Of a stretch of DNA of 33,892 nucleotides, positions 1 through 8,133 are shown in pieces. The notes under the pieces were generated by a model, which was not told where the DNA came from, did no database searches, and worked only from the letters and a program-made list of their open reading frames with translations. Where the stretch lies: positions 1 to 33,892 of the IMG/VR virus record IMGVR_UViG_3300046028_000691. The stretch is one strand, 5' to 3'. The first letter of the stretch is position 1. Every line of letters begins with the position of its first letter. The translations under genes and the position numbers were made by a program. Source of the stretch: a virus.

Positions 1-1922
<1,922 letters not shown>

Positions 1923-1925
1923 GCC

Positions 1926-2930
1926 ATGACACTCCCGGCGTCAGGGTCAATATCACTATCTCAGGTAAACACTGAGCTAAGTAAGTCTGCTACCGCGCAG
2001 ATTTCGCTAAACGATTCTGATGTTCGTACTTTGGCCGGTGTGCCAAGCGGGCAAATCTCCATGAGTAATTTATGGGGCAAGTCCGCGTATAACGGCCCTC
2101 CGTCTGTTGAATACCTTGTTATTGCTGGCGGTGGATCTGGCGGTAGTTTATATGGCGGAGGCGGCGGTGCCGGTGGTTATCGCACGGCCACGGGTTTTAG
2201 TATTACCAAAGGAACTACTTATACCGTTACCGTTGGCGGAGGTGGCGCTGCAACTTCAAGCGGCAGTATTACTCAAGGTAACAACGGATCTAACTCTGTG
2301 TTTGGAAGTATTACCTCCACAGGTGGCGGTGGTGGCAATCGCGGAGACAGCACTGCTGGTGGTAATTCCGGTGGTAGCGGCGGCGGTGGCGGAACGTATT
2401 TTACTGGCTCAAGTTGGGTTCCTTCTGCTGGCGGCGCTGGCACTGCGGGCCAAGGAAATAATGGCGGCAACGGTACCGGCGGCGGTGGCTATTGGGGTTC
2501 CTCAGGTGGCGGTGGCGGCGGCGGCGCTGGTGGTGGCGGTGGATCGAGTCCTGCGGACGGTGGTGCCGCAGGTGGCGCAGGTTCTGCCTCCTCAATTAGC
2601 GGTTCGTCTGTAACCCGTGCAGGTGGTGGCGGCGGCGGCGGTAGTGACTATGGCGGCAATCCCGGCCCCGGTGCCGGAGGTTCTGGTGGAGGTGGCGGAG
2701 GTAACGGCGGTCCCGGCACTGCTAATACTGGCGGCGGTGGCGGTGGGGCTAATTTCGTTCCGTATTCAGGTTTCCCGGCAAGCGGCCGTGGTGGATCAGG
2801 CGTTGTCATCATTCGCCATTCAGACACATACTCAACTGGAACCACTACAGGTTCTCCAACCGTTACAACAAGTGGCGGGTTTAAGATCTACGTGTTTAAC
2901 GGCTCTGGCTCTATTGTTTGGAACTCATAA
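1926..2930 (+). CDS. Glycine-rich tail fibre tip/adhesin protein, copy 1
   Basis: A 334-residue protein starting at an ATG three bases after the previous stop. The first ~55 residues contain a motif often seen at the start of phage tail proteins (SISLSQVNTEL ... SLNDSDVRTLAG ... MSNLWGKS). The rest is extremely glycine-rich, with runs such as GGGGGAGG and GGGGGGGG. It ends in a hydrophobic segment (GSGVVIIRHSDTYSTGTTTG ... YVFNGSGSIVW) typical of the glycine-rich domain of tail fibre tips. Such regions can form polyglycine-II sandwiches in some phage adhesins (established for the S16-type gp38); applying that here is inference. A paralogue lies at 5893, with near-identical DNA at the start and end of the Gly-rich domain. 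Confidence 0.8.
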   Translation: MTLPASGSISLSQVNTELSKSATAQISLNDSDVRTLAGVPSGQISMSNLWGKSAYNGPPSVEYLVIAGGGSGGSLYGGGGGAGGYRTATGFSITKGTTYTVTVGGGGAATSSGSITQGNNGSNSVFGSITSTGGGGGNRGDSTAGGNSGGSGGGGGTYFTGSSWVPSAGGAGTAGQGNNGGNGTGGGGYWGSSGGGGGGGAGGGGGSSPADGGAAGGAGSASSISGSSVTRAGGGGGGGSDYGGNPGPGAGGSGGGGGGNGGPGTANTGGGGGGANFVPYSGFPASGRGGSGVVIIRHSDTYSTGTTTGSPTVTTSGGFKIYVFNGSGSIVWNS

Positions 2931-2932
2931 AT

Positions 2933-3346
2933 ATGGCGCATTTTGCACAACTTGACGTAAATAACGTCGTAACAGAAGTCATTGTTGTTAGTAACGATGC
3001 AATTAACGATTTGCCATTTCCAGAGTCGGAGCCGGTTGGTGTGGAGTTTTGCCAATCACTTTATGGTGCAAACACAATCTGGAAACAAACTTCGTACAAC
3101 GCTAATTTTCGTAAAAATTACGCTGGTCTTGGTTACAGTTATCGCGCTGACATAGACGCTTTTGTGCCTCCCCAGCCGTATCCATCATGGACTTTGAATG
3201 ACGAAACGGCCGAATGGGAAGCCCCTATTCCGTACCCGACAGATGGGAAAGCCTATGTATGGGATGAAAATAGTATGTCTTGGGTGCCATTGCCAATCTA
3301 TCCAGCAGGACTAGGACAAGATATGGAAAACAACGAAGTTCCATAA
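2933..3346 (+). CDS. Small conserved tail-associated protein, copy 1
   Basis: A 137-residue protein. The chosen start is the ATG at 2933, because the paralogue at 6795 begins with the same MAHFA(Q/L)LD sequence directly after the glycine-rich gene. It contains a conserved hydrophobic N-terminus, FPESEPVG, WKQTSYN.NFR.NYA and a Trp-rich C-terminal part (YPSW, YVWDENSMSWV). Proteins of this kind occur next to tail fibres in aquatic phages; the molecular role is not known. It could be a fibre cap or an assembly factor (inference from position). Its stop overlaps the next start (TAATG). Confidence 0.7.
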   Translation: MAHFAQLDVNNVVTEVIVVSNDAINDLPFPESEPVGVEFCQSLYGANTIWKQTSYNANFRKNYAGLGYSYRADIDAFVPPQPYPSWTLNDETAEWEAPIPYPTDGKAYVWDENSMSWVPLPIYPAGLGQDMENNEVP

Positions 3347-3900
3347 TGTTTTTTAACAAAAACAAAAAACTTGCGTTTATTACTATGCCAAAGTGCGCCA
3401 GCATTTCGGTGGCTGCTTTTCTTTTGCCTAATCAATTTAAAAAATTGTCCCACTCAAAACTGGTCAATCATCATCATATAAAATATCTAGATGCTGTAAA
3501 TTTGTATCCAAATCTCGTTAATTACAAAAAATACGCTGTTTTTAGAAATCCTTTAACCAAATTTGTAAGTGCGGCAAACCATGTTCGTAACATCACGCTA
3601 CCAAGCAATTACGATTATTTTGCAAAAAACATTTCAAGTTTTAAAGGGTTTGAGGGCACGTTGTTTGCGCCTCAAGTTGAGTTTTTAAAAGAGTCAAATT
3701 CTTCATTGATTGATTTTGATAACTTAAAAAATCAAATTGCTGAAGTTTTTGAGTTTGACCCTAACGGCCTTGACTTTCCGTATTTGAATAAAACGACTGT
3801 AGAGAGGCCTGCTATTAGTAGTTACGTTGAGTCATTTGTCCGCGACTACTACGCTGCCGACTATGAGTTTGCGAAGAATGCACTAGGTAAGGAATACTAG
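3346..3900 (+). CDS. Sulfotransferase-like protein (moron candidate)
   Basis: A 184-residue protein starting at the ATG that overlaps the previous stop as TAATG; an upstream in-frame start at 3280 would run inside the previous gene and is not preferred. Residues 12-21 (ITMPKCASIS) resemble the 5'-phosphosulfate-binding loop of PAPS-dependent sulfotransferases (PKxGTTS-like). Residues 64-76 (AVFRNPLTKFVSA) resemble the 3'-phosphate-binding RNP...S motif. Both motifs are in the expected order and the length fits small sulfotransferase-2-like proteins. The gene is visibly much richer in A+T than its neighbours, suggesting recent acquisition. It sits between two tail-fibre cassettes, so it may modify a glycan or fibre (inference). 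Enzymatic activity is unproven. Confidence 0.65.
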   Translation: MFFNKNKKLAFITMPKCASISVAAFLLPNQFKKLSHSKLVNHHHIKYLDAVNLYPNLVNYKKYAVFRNPLTKFVSAANHVRNITLPSNYDYFAKNISSFKGFEGTLFAPQVEFLKESNSSLIDFDNLKNQIAEVFEFDPNGLDFPYLNKTTVERPAISSYVESFVRDYYAADYEFAKNALGKEY

Positions 3901-3903
3901 CGA

Positions 3904-4764
3904 ATGCTTGGCTTTACCCCATTTGCCGCTGCACCATTTGCTGACCTTGGTAGCGGCGATGTCAACGTATCCGTAACTGGGGTAGAAGCCACCGGTCAGC
4001 TTGGTGATGTCCTTGTTGTAGCCCCTGCCAACGTATTCCCGAGTGGGGTTGCTGCTACTGCTGAGCTTGGTAATGTTGAAATCTTCATCACCATTGCGGC
4101 TCAAGTCACGGGCGTTCAGGCCACGGGCTTTGTTGGCGATGTCACCGTCGCCGCCGACGCCAATATATTCCAAGACGGGGTTCAAGCTATCGGCGAGCTT
4201 GGCGATGAAGTAGTTGTCGCCACTGCTGTTGTAATTGAGGATGGGGTCGAAGCTACTGCTGAACTTGGCACGGTCTTCGTTGTTACTGATCAGGTCTTGG
4301 CTGTTACCGGCCTTGAGGCTACTGGCGAAGTTGGTACGGTTGCAGTTGCGGTTATTGTCGATGTTCCCGTCACGGGGGTTGAGGCTACTGGCGAAGTCGG
4401 TGATGTGGTTGTTGCTGCTGGGGCAACAATTATTCCGTTCCCGGCGGTGGCAAACGGCGTTATTGGGAATGTTTTTGTTGTCACGGATCAGATTCTTGCC
4501 GTCACAGGCGTTGAAGGTACAGGCCAGCTTGGTACAGCTACGGCAGCGGCAGGGGCGGGTGTTCCGGTCACAGGAGTATCTGCACAAGGCGCGGTCGGTA
4601 CGGTTACTACGTCTGCGGGGGCGGTTGTGTTCCCCACAGGGGTTGTCGGTACGGGCGTTGTAGCCCAAGTGCTTGTTTGGGGTAATATTGTTCCGGTCCC
4701 GACCGGTCCTTGGACTCCTGTTGACGATACACAAAATCCAAATTGGACACAGGTTGCGGCGTGA
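3904..4764 (+). CDS. Short-period repeat protein, probable virion/tail component
   Basis: A 286-residue protein. After a short N-terminus (MLGFTPFAAAPFADLG) it consists almost entirely of about 11 imperfect repeats of roughly 23-25 residues. Their pattern is V-T-G-V-x-A-T-G-x-x-G-x-V-x-V-x-A with alternating hydrophobic residues, consistent with a beta-stacked filament. The C-terminus leaves the repeat (PTGPWTPVDDTQNPNWTQVAA). No catalytic motif and no signal peptide are visible. It lies between the sulfotransferase-like gene and the second fibre cassette, suggesting a structural tail or fibre-associated role. The precise function is unknown. Confidence 0.65.
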   Translation: MLGFTPFAAAPFADLGSGDVNVSVTGVEATGQLGDVLVVAPANVFPSGVAATAELGNVEIFITIAAQVTGVQATGFVGDVTVAADANIFQDGVQAIGELGDEVVVATAVVIEDGVEATAELGTVFVVTDQVLAVTGLEATGEVGTVAVAVIVDVPVTGVEATGEVGDVVVAAGATIIPFPAVANGVIGNVFVVTDQILAVTGVEGTGQLGTATAAAGAGVPVTGVSAQGAVGTVTTSAGAVVFPTGVVGTGVVAQVLVWGNIVPVPTGPWTPVDDTQNPNWTQVAA

Positions 4765-4772
4765 GGTTTTAA

Positions 4773-5891
4773 ATGGCTACTTACAGTACAAATCTGGCCT
4801 TGACCCTTTTGACTACCGGCGAAGGCGCAGGTACATGGGGTAATACTACAAATACCAATCTTGGTACGCTGCTTGAGCAGGCCATCTCCGGCTACGTCAC
4901 TCAAGCCGTTGCTACGGGCACAGATACCACGCTGACTATTCCAAACGGCGCGACCGGTGTCGCCCGTAATATGTTTATCGAGTTGACTGGCACGGGTGGT
5001 ACTAACACTAACCTGATTGTCCCGGCTAACAAGAAGCTGTACTTCATCTATAACAATTCTACTGGTGCAGTAACGGTCAAGGTTACAGGGCAGACCGGCG
5101 TCTCTGTTGCAGCGGGTAGTAAAGTTATTCTTGTTTCTAACGGTACGGATATCGTCCAAGCAACAAGTTACCTGACTACCACTCCGTCTAGCCTATCGTT
5201 GACAAATCTGACGGCTACTTCTGCCACGATTACGACGCTGACTTCGACTTCGGCGGGGATTACTACTCTGACCGGCACCAGCATGAACGTTACGACGGCG
5301 ACTCATGCCTCAGCCAACATTACTCAGCTTCAATCTACTTCGGCTACGGTTACAAACCTCGGGTCTACTTCAGCCAACATCACGACTCTCACAGGTACGA
5401 CGGCCACTTATACCTCGGCTACGGTTACAAACCTCGGGTCTACTTCAGCCAACATCACGACTCTCACAGGTACGACGGCCACTTATACCTCGGCTACGGT
5501 TACAAACCTCGGGTCTACTTCAGCCAACATCACAACTTTAACCGGTACAAGTGCGACTATCACTAATATTCTTGATGGAAGCGGTCTAGTTCGTAACATA
5601 CCGCAAAATTCGCAGACCACCACTTACACGCTTCAAGCGTCAGATAACGGTAAGCACATTAGTACGACTAGCGGCGCTGTTACAGTCCCAAATAATACGT
5701 TCGCTGCTGGTAACGTGGTGTCTGTGTATAACAATTCCGCAGGTTCTATTAGCCTCAATATTTCAACCACCACTGCTTACGTAACAGGTACTAACACTAA
5801 TAGAACCGGAGTTACTCTTTCGACTCGCGGCATTTGCACCGTACTGTTTATTAACCCTTCGTACTGCATAGTCAGCGGAAATGTGAGTTGA
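4773..5891 (+). CDS. Tail fibre protein with TSANITTLTGT repeats, copy 2 (no S74 domain)
   Basis: A 372-residue protein. The N-terminal ~130 residues (MATYSTNLALTLLTTGEGAGTWG ... KKLYFIYNNSTGAVTVKV) are a recognisable phage fibre/tail attachment module. The middle is a Thr/Ser-rich shaft of TSANITTLTGT-type repeats shared with the fibre at the left edge. The C-terminal ~100 residues (YTLQASDNGKHISTTSGAVTVPNN ... NPSYCIVSGNVS) form a small terminal domain common in phage fibres. Unlike the first fibre it lacks an S74 chaperone. It contains a perfect 75-bp tandem DNA repeat. Its stop is immediately followed by the second glycine-rich gene, mirroring the first cassette. Confidence 0.8.
   Translation: MATYSTNLALTLLTTGEGAGTWGNTTNTNLGTLLEQAISGYVTQAVATGTDTTLTIPNGATGVARNMFIELTGTGGTNTNLIVPANKKLYFIYNNSTGAVTVKVTGQTGVSVAAGSKVILVSNGTDIVQATSYLTTTPSSLSLTNLTATSATITTLTSTSAGITTLTGTSMNVTTATHASANITQLQSTSATVTNLGSTSANITTLTGTTATYTSATVTNLGSTSANITTLTGTTATYTSATVTNLGSTSANITTLTGTSATITNILDGSGLVRNIPQNSQTTTYTLQASDNGKHISTTSGAVTVPNNTFAAGNVVSVYNNSAGSISLNISTTTAYVTGTNTNRTGVTLSTRGICTVLFINPSYCIVSGNVS
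5340..5533 (+). repeat. Perfect 75-bp tandem repeat, about 2.6 copies
   Basis: Copies at 5340-5414 and 5415-5489 are identical, and the first 44 bp of a third copy (5490-5533) are identical too. The unit begins tcggctacggttacaaacct and encodes 25 residues in frame, so copy-number changes lengthen or shorten the fibre shaft without frameshift. Absence of even silent differences indicates a very recent expansion (or an assembly artefact). Confidence 0.93.
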
Positions 5892-5892
5892 T

Positions 5893-6792
5893 ATGACTAT
5901 TCAGCAGATATTGCTTGCATCTTCTTTTTATGCAGGTCCGCCTGATGTTGAATATCTTGTTATTGCTGGCGGTGGATCTGGCGGCAGTTTATACGGTGGT
6001 GGCGGCGGTGCTGGTGGATACCGTACAGCTACAGGCTTTGCTATTACTAAAGGAACTACTTATACCGTTACTGTAGGTGGCGGCGGTGCCAAAACTTCAA
6101 GCGGTTCTATTCAGCGAGGCAACAACGGTTCTGATTCTGTATTTGGCAGTATTACATCTACCGGCGGTGGCGGTGGAGCACATGGCGATTTCGGTCAGGG
6201 CGGTACTACAACTACTGGTAAAAACGGTGGAAGTGGCGGCGGTGGCGGAACGTATTTTATTTCGGGACCTGATATATGGGTTGGCGACTCTGGCGGTACC
6301 GCAACTTCAGGCGAAGGCAATAATGGCGGTAGCGGTACCGGCGGTGGCGGTAGCTTCGGTTACTCAGGCGGCGGTGGCGGTGGCGGTGCAGGGGCAGCGG
6401 GCGGTTCAACTCCTGCAAACGGTGGTGGCGCAGGCGGTGCGGGTTCAGCATCCTCAATTACCGGCTCGTCTGTAACCCGAGGCGGTGGCGGTGGCGGTGG
6501 CGGTGAAGATTATGGCGGTGATCCGGGTCCCGGCGCAGGAGGTTCTGGCGGTGGCGGAGATGGAAATGGCGACTCCGGTGATGCTAATACTGGCGGCGGT
6601 GGTGGCGGCGGTAAGTTTGTACCGCCTTCTGGTTTTGCTACAAGTGGCGCAGGTGGATCAGGTGTTGTCATTATTCGTCATGCAGACACGTATTCGACAG
6701 GAACCACTACAGGCTCTCCAACTGTAACTACGAGCGGTGGTTATAAAATCTACGTGTTTAACGGCTCTGGCTCTATTGTTTGGAACCAATAA
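5893..6792 (+). CDS. Glycine-rich tail fibre tip/adhesin protein, copy 2
   Basis: A 299-residue paralogue of the gene at 1926. It lacks the ~55-residue N-terminal module of copy 1 and begins with a short distinct leader (MTIQQILLASSFYAGPPDVE) before joining the same Gly-rich domain. The domain start (EYLVIAGGGSGGSLYGGGGG) and the C-terminal segment (YKIYVFNGSGSIVWNQ) are nearly identical to copy 1, including a long identical DNA stretch around tacgtgtttaacggctctgg. The interior differs in insertions such as YFISGPDIWVGDS versus YFTGSSWVPSAGG. It is probably a receptor-binding tip, with variable loops displayed on a glycine lattice (inference from known Gly-rich adhesins). Confidence 0.8.
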   Translation: MTIQQILLASSFYAGPPDVEYLVIAGGGSGGSLYGGGGGAGGYRTATGFAITKGTTYTVTVGGGGAKTSSGSIQRGNNGSDSVFGSITSTGGGGGAHGDFGQGGTTTTGKNGGSGGGGGTYFISGPDIWVGDSGGTATSGEGNNGGSGTGGGGSFGYSGGGGGGGAGAAGGSTPANGGGAGGAGSASSITGSSVTRGGGGGGGGEDYGGDPGPGAGGSGGGGDGNGDSGDANTGGGGGGGKFVPPSGFATSGAGGSGVVIIRHADTYSTGTTTGSPTVTTSGGYKIYVFNGSGSIVWNQ

Positions 6793-6794
6793 AT

Positions 6795-7163
6795 ATGGCT
6801 CATTTTGCATTACTTGATGAAAATAACGTAGTTATCAATGTCGTAGTTGTACATAACAACGATGTAAATAATCTTCCGTTTCCAGAATCAGAGCCGGTTG
6901 GCATAGCCTTCCTAAATAATCTGTATAAAAAAGACCAACGGTGGAAGCAGACTTCGTACAACCGCAACTTCCGGCGAAACTACGCAATAATTGGTGGAAC
7001 GTACGATCCTGAGTACGACATTTTTACTGAAGCTCAGCCATATCCATCATGGTCTTTAAACCGTGAAACCGGCTTATGGGTGCCGCCAACTCCAAAGCCT
7101 AATGATGGAAATTGGCACACGTGGGATGAGCCTACTTTGTCTTGGATAGAGGTACCTGAATAA
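6795..7163 (+). CDS. Small conserved tail-associated protein, copy 2
   Basis: A 122-residue protein, paralogue of the gene at 2933. Conserved blocks are MAHFALLDENNVV, LPFPESEPVG, WKQTSYNRNFRRNYA, QPYPSWSLN and a terminal Trp-rich segment (WHTWDEPTLSWIEVP). The start at ATG 6795 is supported by alignment with copy 1 and by its position just after the glycine-rich gene stop. The last base of its stop is the first base of the holin start (TAATG). Function unknown; its pairing with each glycine-rich gene suggests it works with the fibre tip. Confidence 0.7.
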   Translation: MAHFALLDENNVVINVVVVHNNDVNNLPFPESEPVGIAFLNNLYKKDQRWKQTSYNRNFRRNYAIIGGTYDPEYDIFTEAQPYPSWSLNRETGLWVPPTPKPNDGNWHTWDEPTLSWIEVPE

Positions 7164-7648
7164 TGATGACGATGGTTTCAACCTTCCTGTCCTTCCTCGC
7201 GGGTGGACTGCCCAAGATCCTGCAAATCTTTCAAGACCGTCAGGACAAGAAACATGAACTTGCCCTCGTTGCTGCTCAGAAGGAACGTGAGTTGGCATTG
7301 GCTGAGCGCGGATTCATTGCACAGGCACGAGTCGAAGAGATCAAGCTAGAGCAGATTCAAACTCAGACGGCAGGTGAAGAGCGCCAAGCCCTGTATCAGC
7401 ACGACATGGAAATCGGCAAGGGTGCCTCGCAGTGGATGATCAATCTCCGCGCCAGCGTCCGCCCGGTCGTGACTTATATCTTCGTGCTGGAACTTGTTGC
7501 TATCAACATTGCTGGTGTTTGGTACGCCTACAACACGGGTGTGCCGTTTGCCGCTGCGATGGCTGAAGTGTTCTCGGATGACGAGATGTTGATTCTGTCT
7601 TCAATTATCGCCTTTTGGTTCGGCACGCAGGCGTTCGGCAAGAAGTGA
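7163..7648 (+). CDS. Holin, GTA-type three-TM family (GTA_holin_3TM-like)
   Basis: A 161-residue protein. The N-terminus has a hydrophobic stretch (VSTFLSFLAGGLPKILQIF) and then a charged coiled-coil region (QKERELALAERG ... EERQAL). A helix SQWMINLRASVRPVVTYIF leads into a membrane segment, and the second half ends with a final hydrophobic helix and WFGTQAFGKK. This layout, the RPVVTY block and the WFG-x-x-x-F end fit the holin family found in gene transfer agents and many aquatic phages. It would form lesions in the inner membrane to release the endolysin encoded immediately downstream. ATGs at 7166 and 7172 are alternative starts. Its stop overlaps the endolysin GTG start. Confidence 0.78.
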   Translation: MMTMVSTFLSFLAGGLPKILQIFQDRQDKKHELALVAAQKERELALAERGFIAQARVEEIKLEQIQTQTAGEERQALYQHDMEIGKGASQWMINLRASVRPVVTYIFVLELVAINIAGVWYAYNTGVPFAAAMAEVFSDDEMLILSSIIAFWFGTQAFGKK

Positions 7649-8133
7649 AAGTCTCCAAGGCCGCTATCGACATGATCAAACATCACGAGGGGGTACGGAC
7701 CAAGCCTTACCGCTGCCCTGCCCTTTTGTGGACTGTCGGTGTCGGCCATGTGATTGACCCTGCTCACGCTACGGTGAAGTATGAGGAGCGCAAGAATCTA
7801 CCGATACCCGCAGGCTGGGACCGGGTTATCACGATGGACGAGGTGGACCGGATACTTGCTGAAGACCTTCGTCGGTTTGAGCGTGGTGTGGTTCGACTTT
7901 GCCCTGCTTCTGTTGGCAATCAAGGAATCTTCGATTCTCTCGTCAGTTTTGCCTTCAACGTGGGTCTTGGCAATCTCCAACGTTCTTCCCTTCGGATGAA
8001 GACCAACCGGGGTGAACTGGAAGAAGCCGCTGACGAGTTTATGAAATGGACTAAGGCGGGTGGTAAAGTACTGCCGGGACTGATTAAACGGCGTATGGAC
8101 GAACGTGCGCTGTACTTGTCGGGGGTTATGTAA
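7645..8133 (+). CDS. Endolysin, GH24 lysozyme (muramidase)
   Basis: A 162-residue protein. The chosen start is GTG 7645, overlapping the holin stop (GTGA); this gives the usual N-terminus MKVSKAAIDMIKHHEG. The catalytic arrangement is Glu15 - 8 residues - Cys24 - 5 residues - Thr30 followed by VGVGH. This matches the GH24 E-8-D/C-5-T spacing with Cys in place of the common Asp. Later blocks (FDSLVSFAFNVGLGNL, LPGLIKRRMDERALYLSG) match the GH24 helical lobe. No signal or SAR segment is visible, so export presumably depends on the upstream holin. It hydrolyses the glycan strands of peptidoglycan at lysis. Confidence 0.9.
   Translation: MKVSKAAIDMIKHHEGVRTKPYRCPALLWTVGVGHVIDPAHATVKYEERKNLPIPAGWDRVITMDEVDRILAEDLRRFERGVVRLCPASVGNQGIFDSLVSFAFNVGLGNLQRSSLRMKTNRGELEEAADEFMKWTKAGGKVLPGLIKRRMDERALYLSGVM

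Noticed and set aside
2107-2955. Overlapping + frames rich in Ala/Val/Leu inside the glycine-rich gene
   Set aside because: Out-of-frame reading of GGN codons gives Ala/Val runs; the glycine-rich frame has the conserved domain and a paralogue in the same phase.
3280-3345. Longer N-terminus for the sulfotransferase-like protein
   Set aside because: It would overlap the preceding gene by 67 bases in another frame; the ATG at 3346 gives the normal TAATG junction and starts just before the conserved loop.
3883-4734. Long antisense open frame (283 codons) opposite the repeat protein
   Set aside because: The periodic codon pattern of the + strand repeats keeps the opposite frame open. Its protein is Asn/Arg/Cys/Ser-rich with no motif, and there is no sensible start signal.
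5340-5533. CRISPR array
   Set aside because: Units are contiguous identical coding repeats without spacers, in frame within a fibre gene, and no cas genes are near; the Cas4-like nuclease at 29279 is of the common stand-alone phage type.
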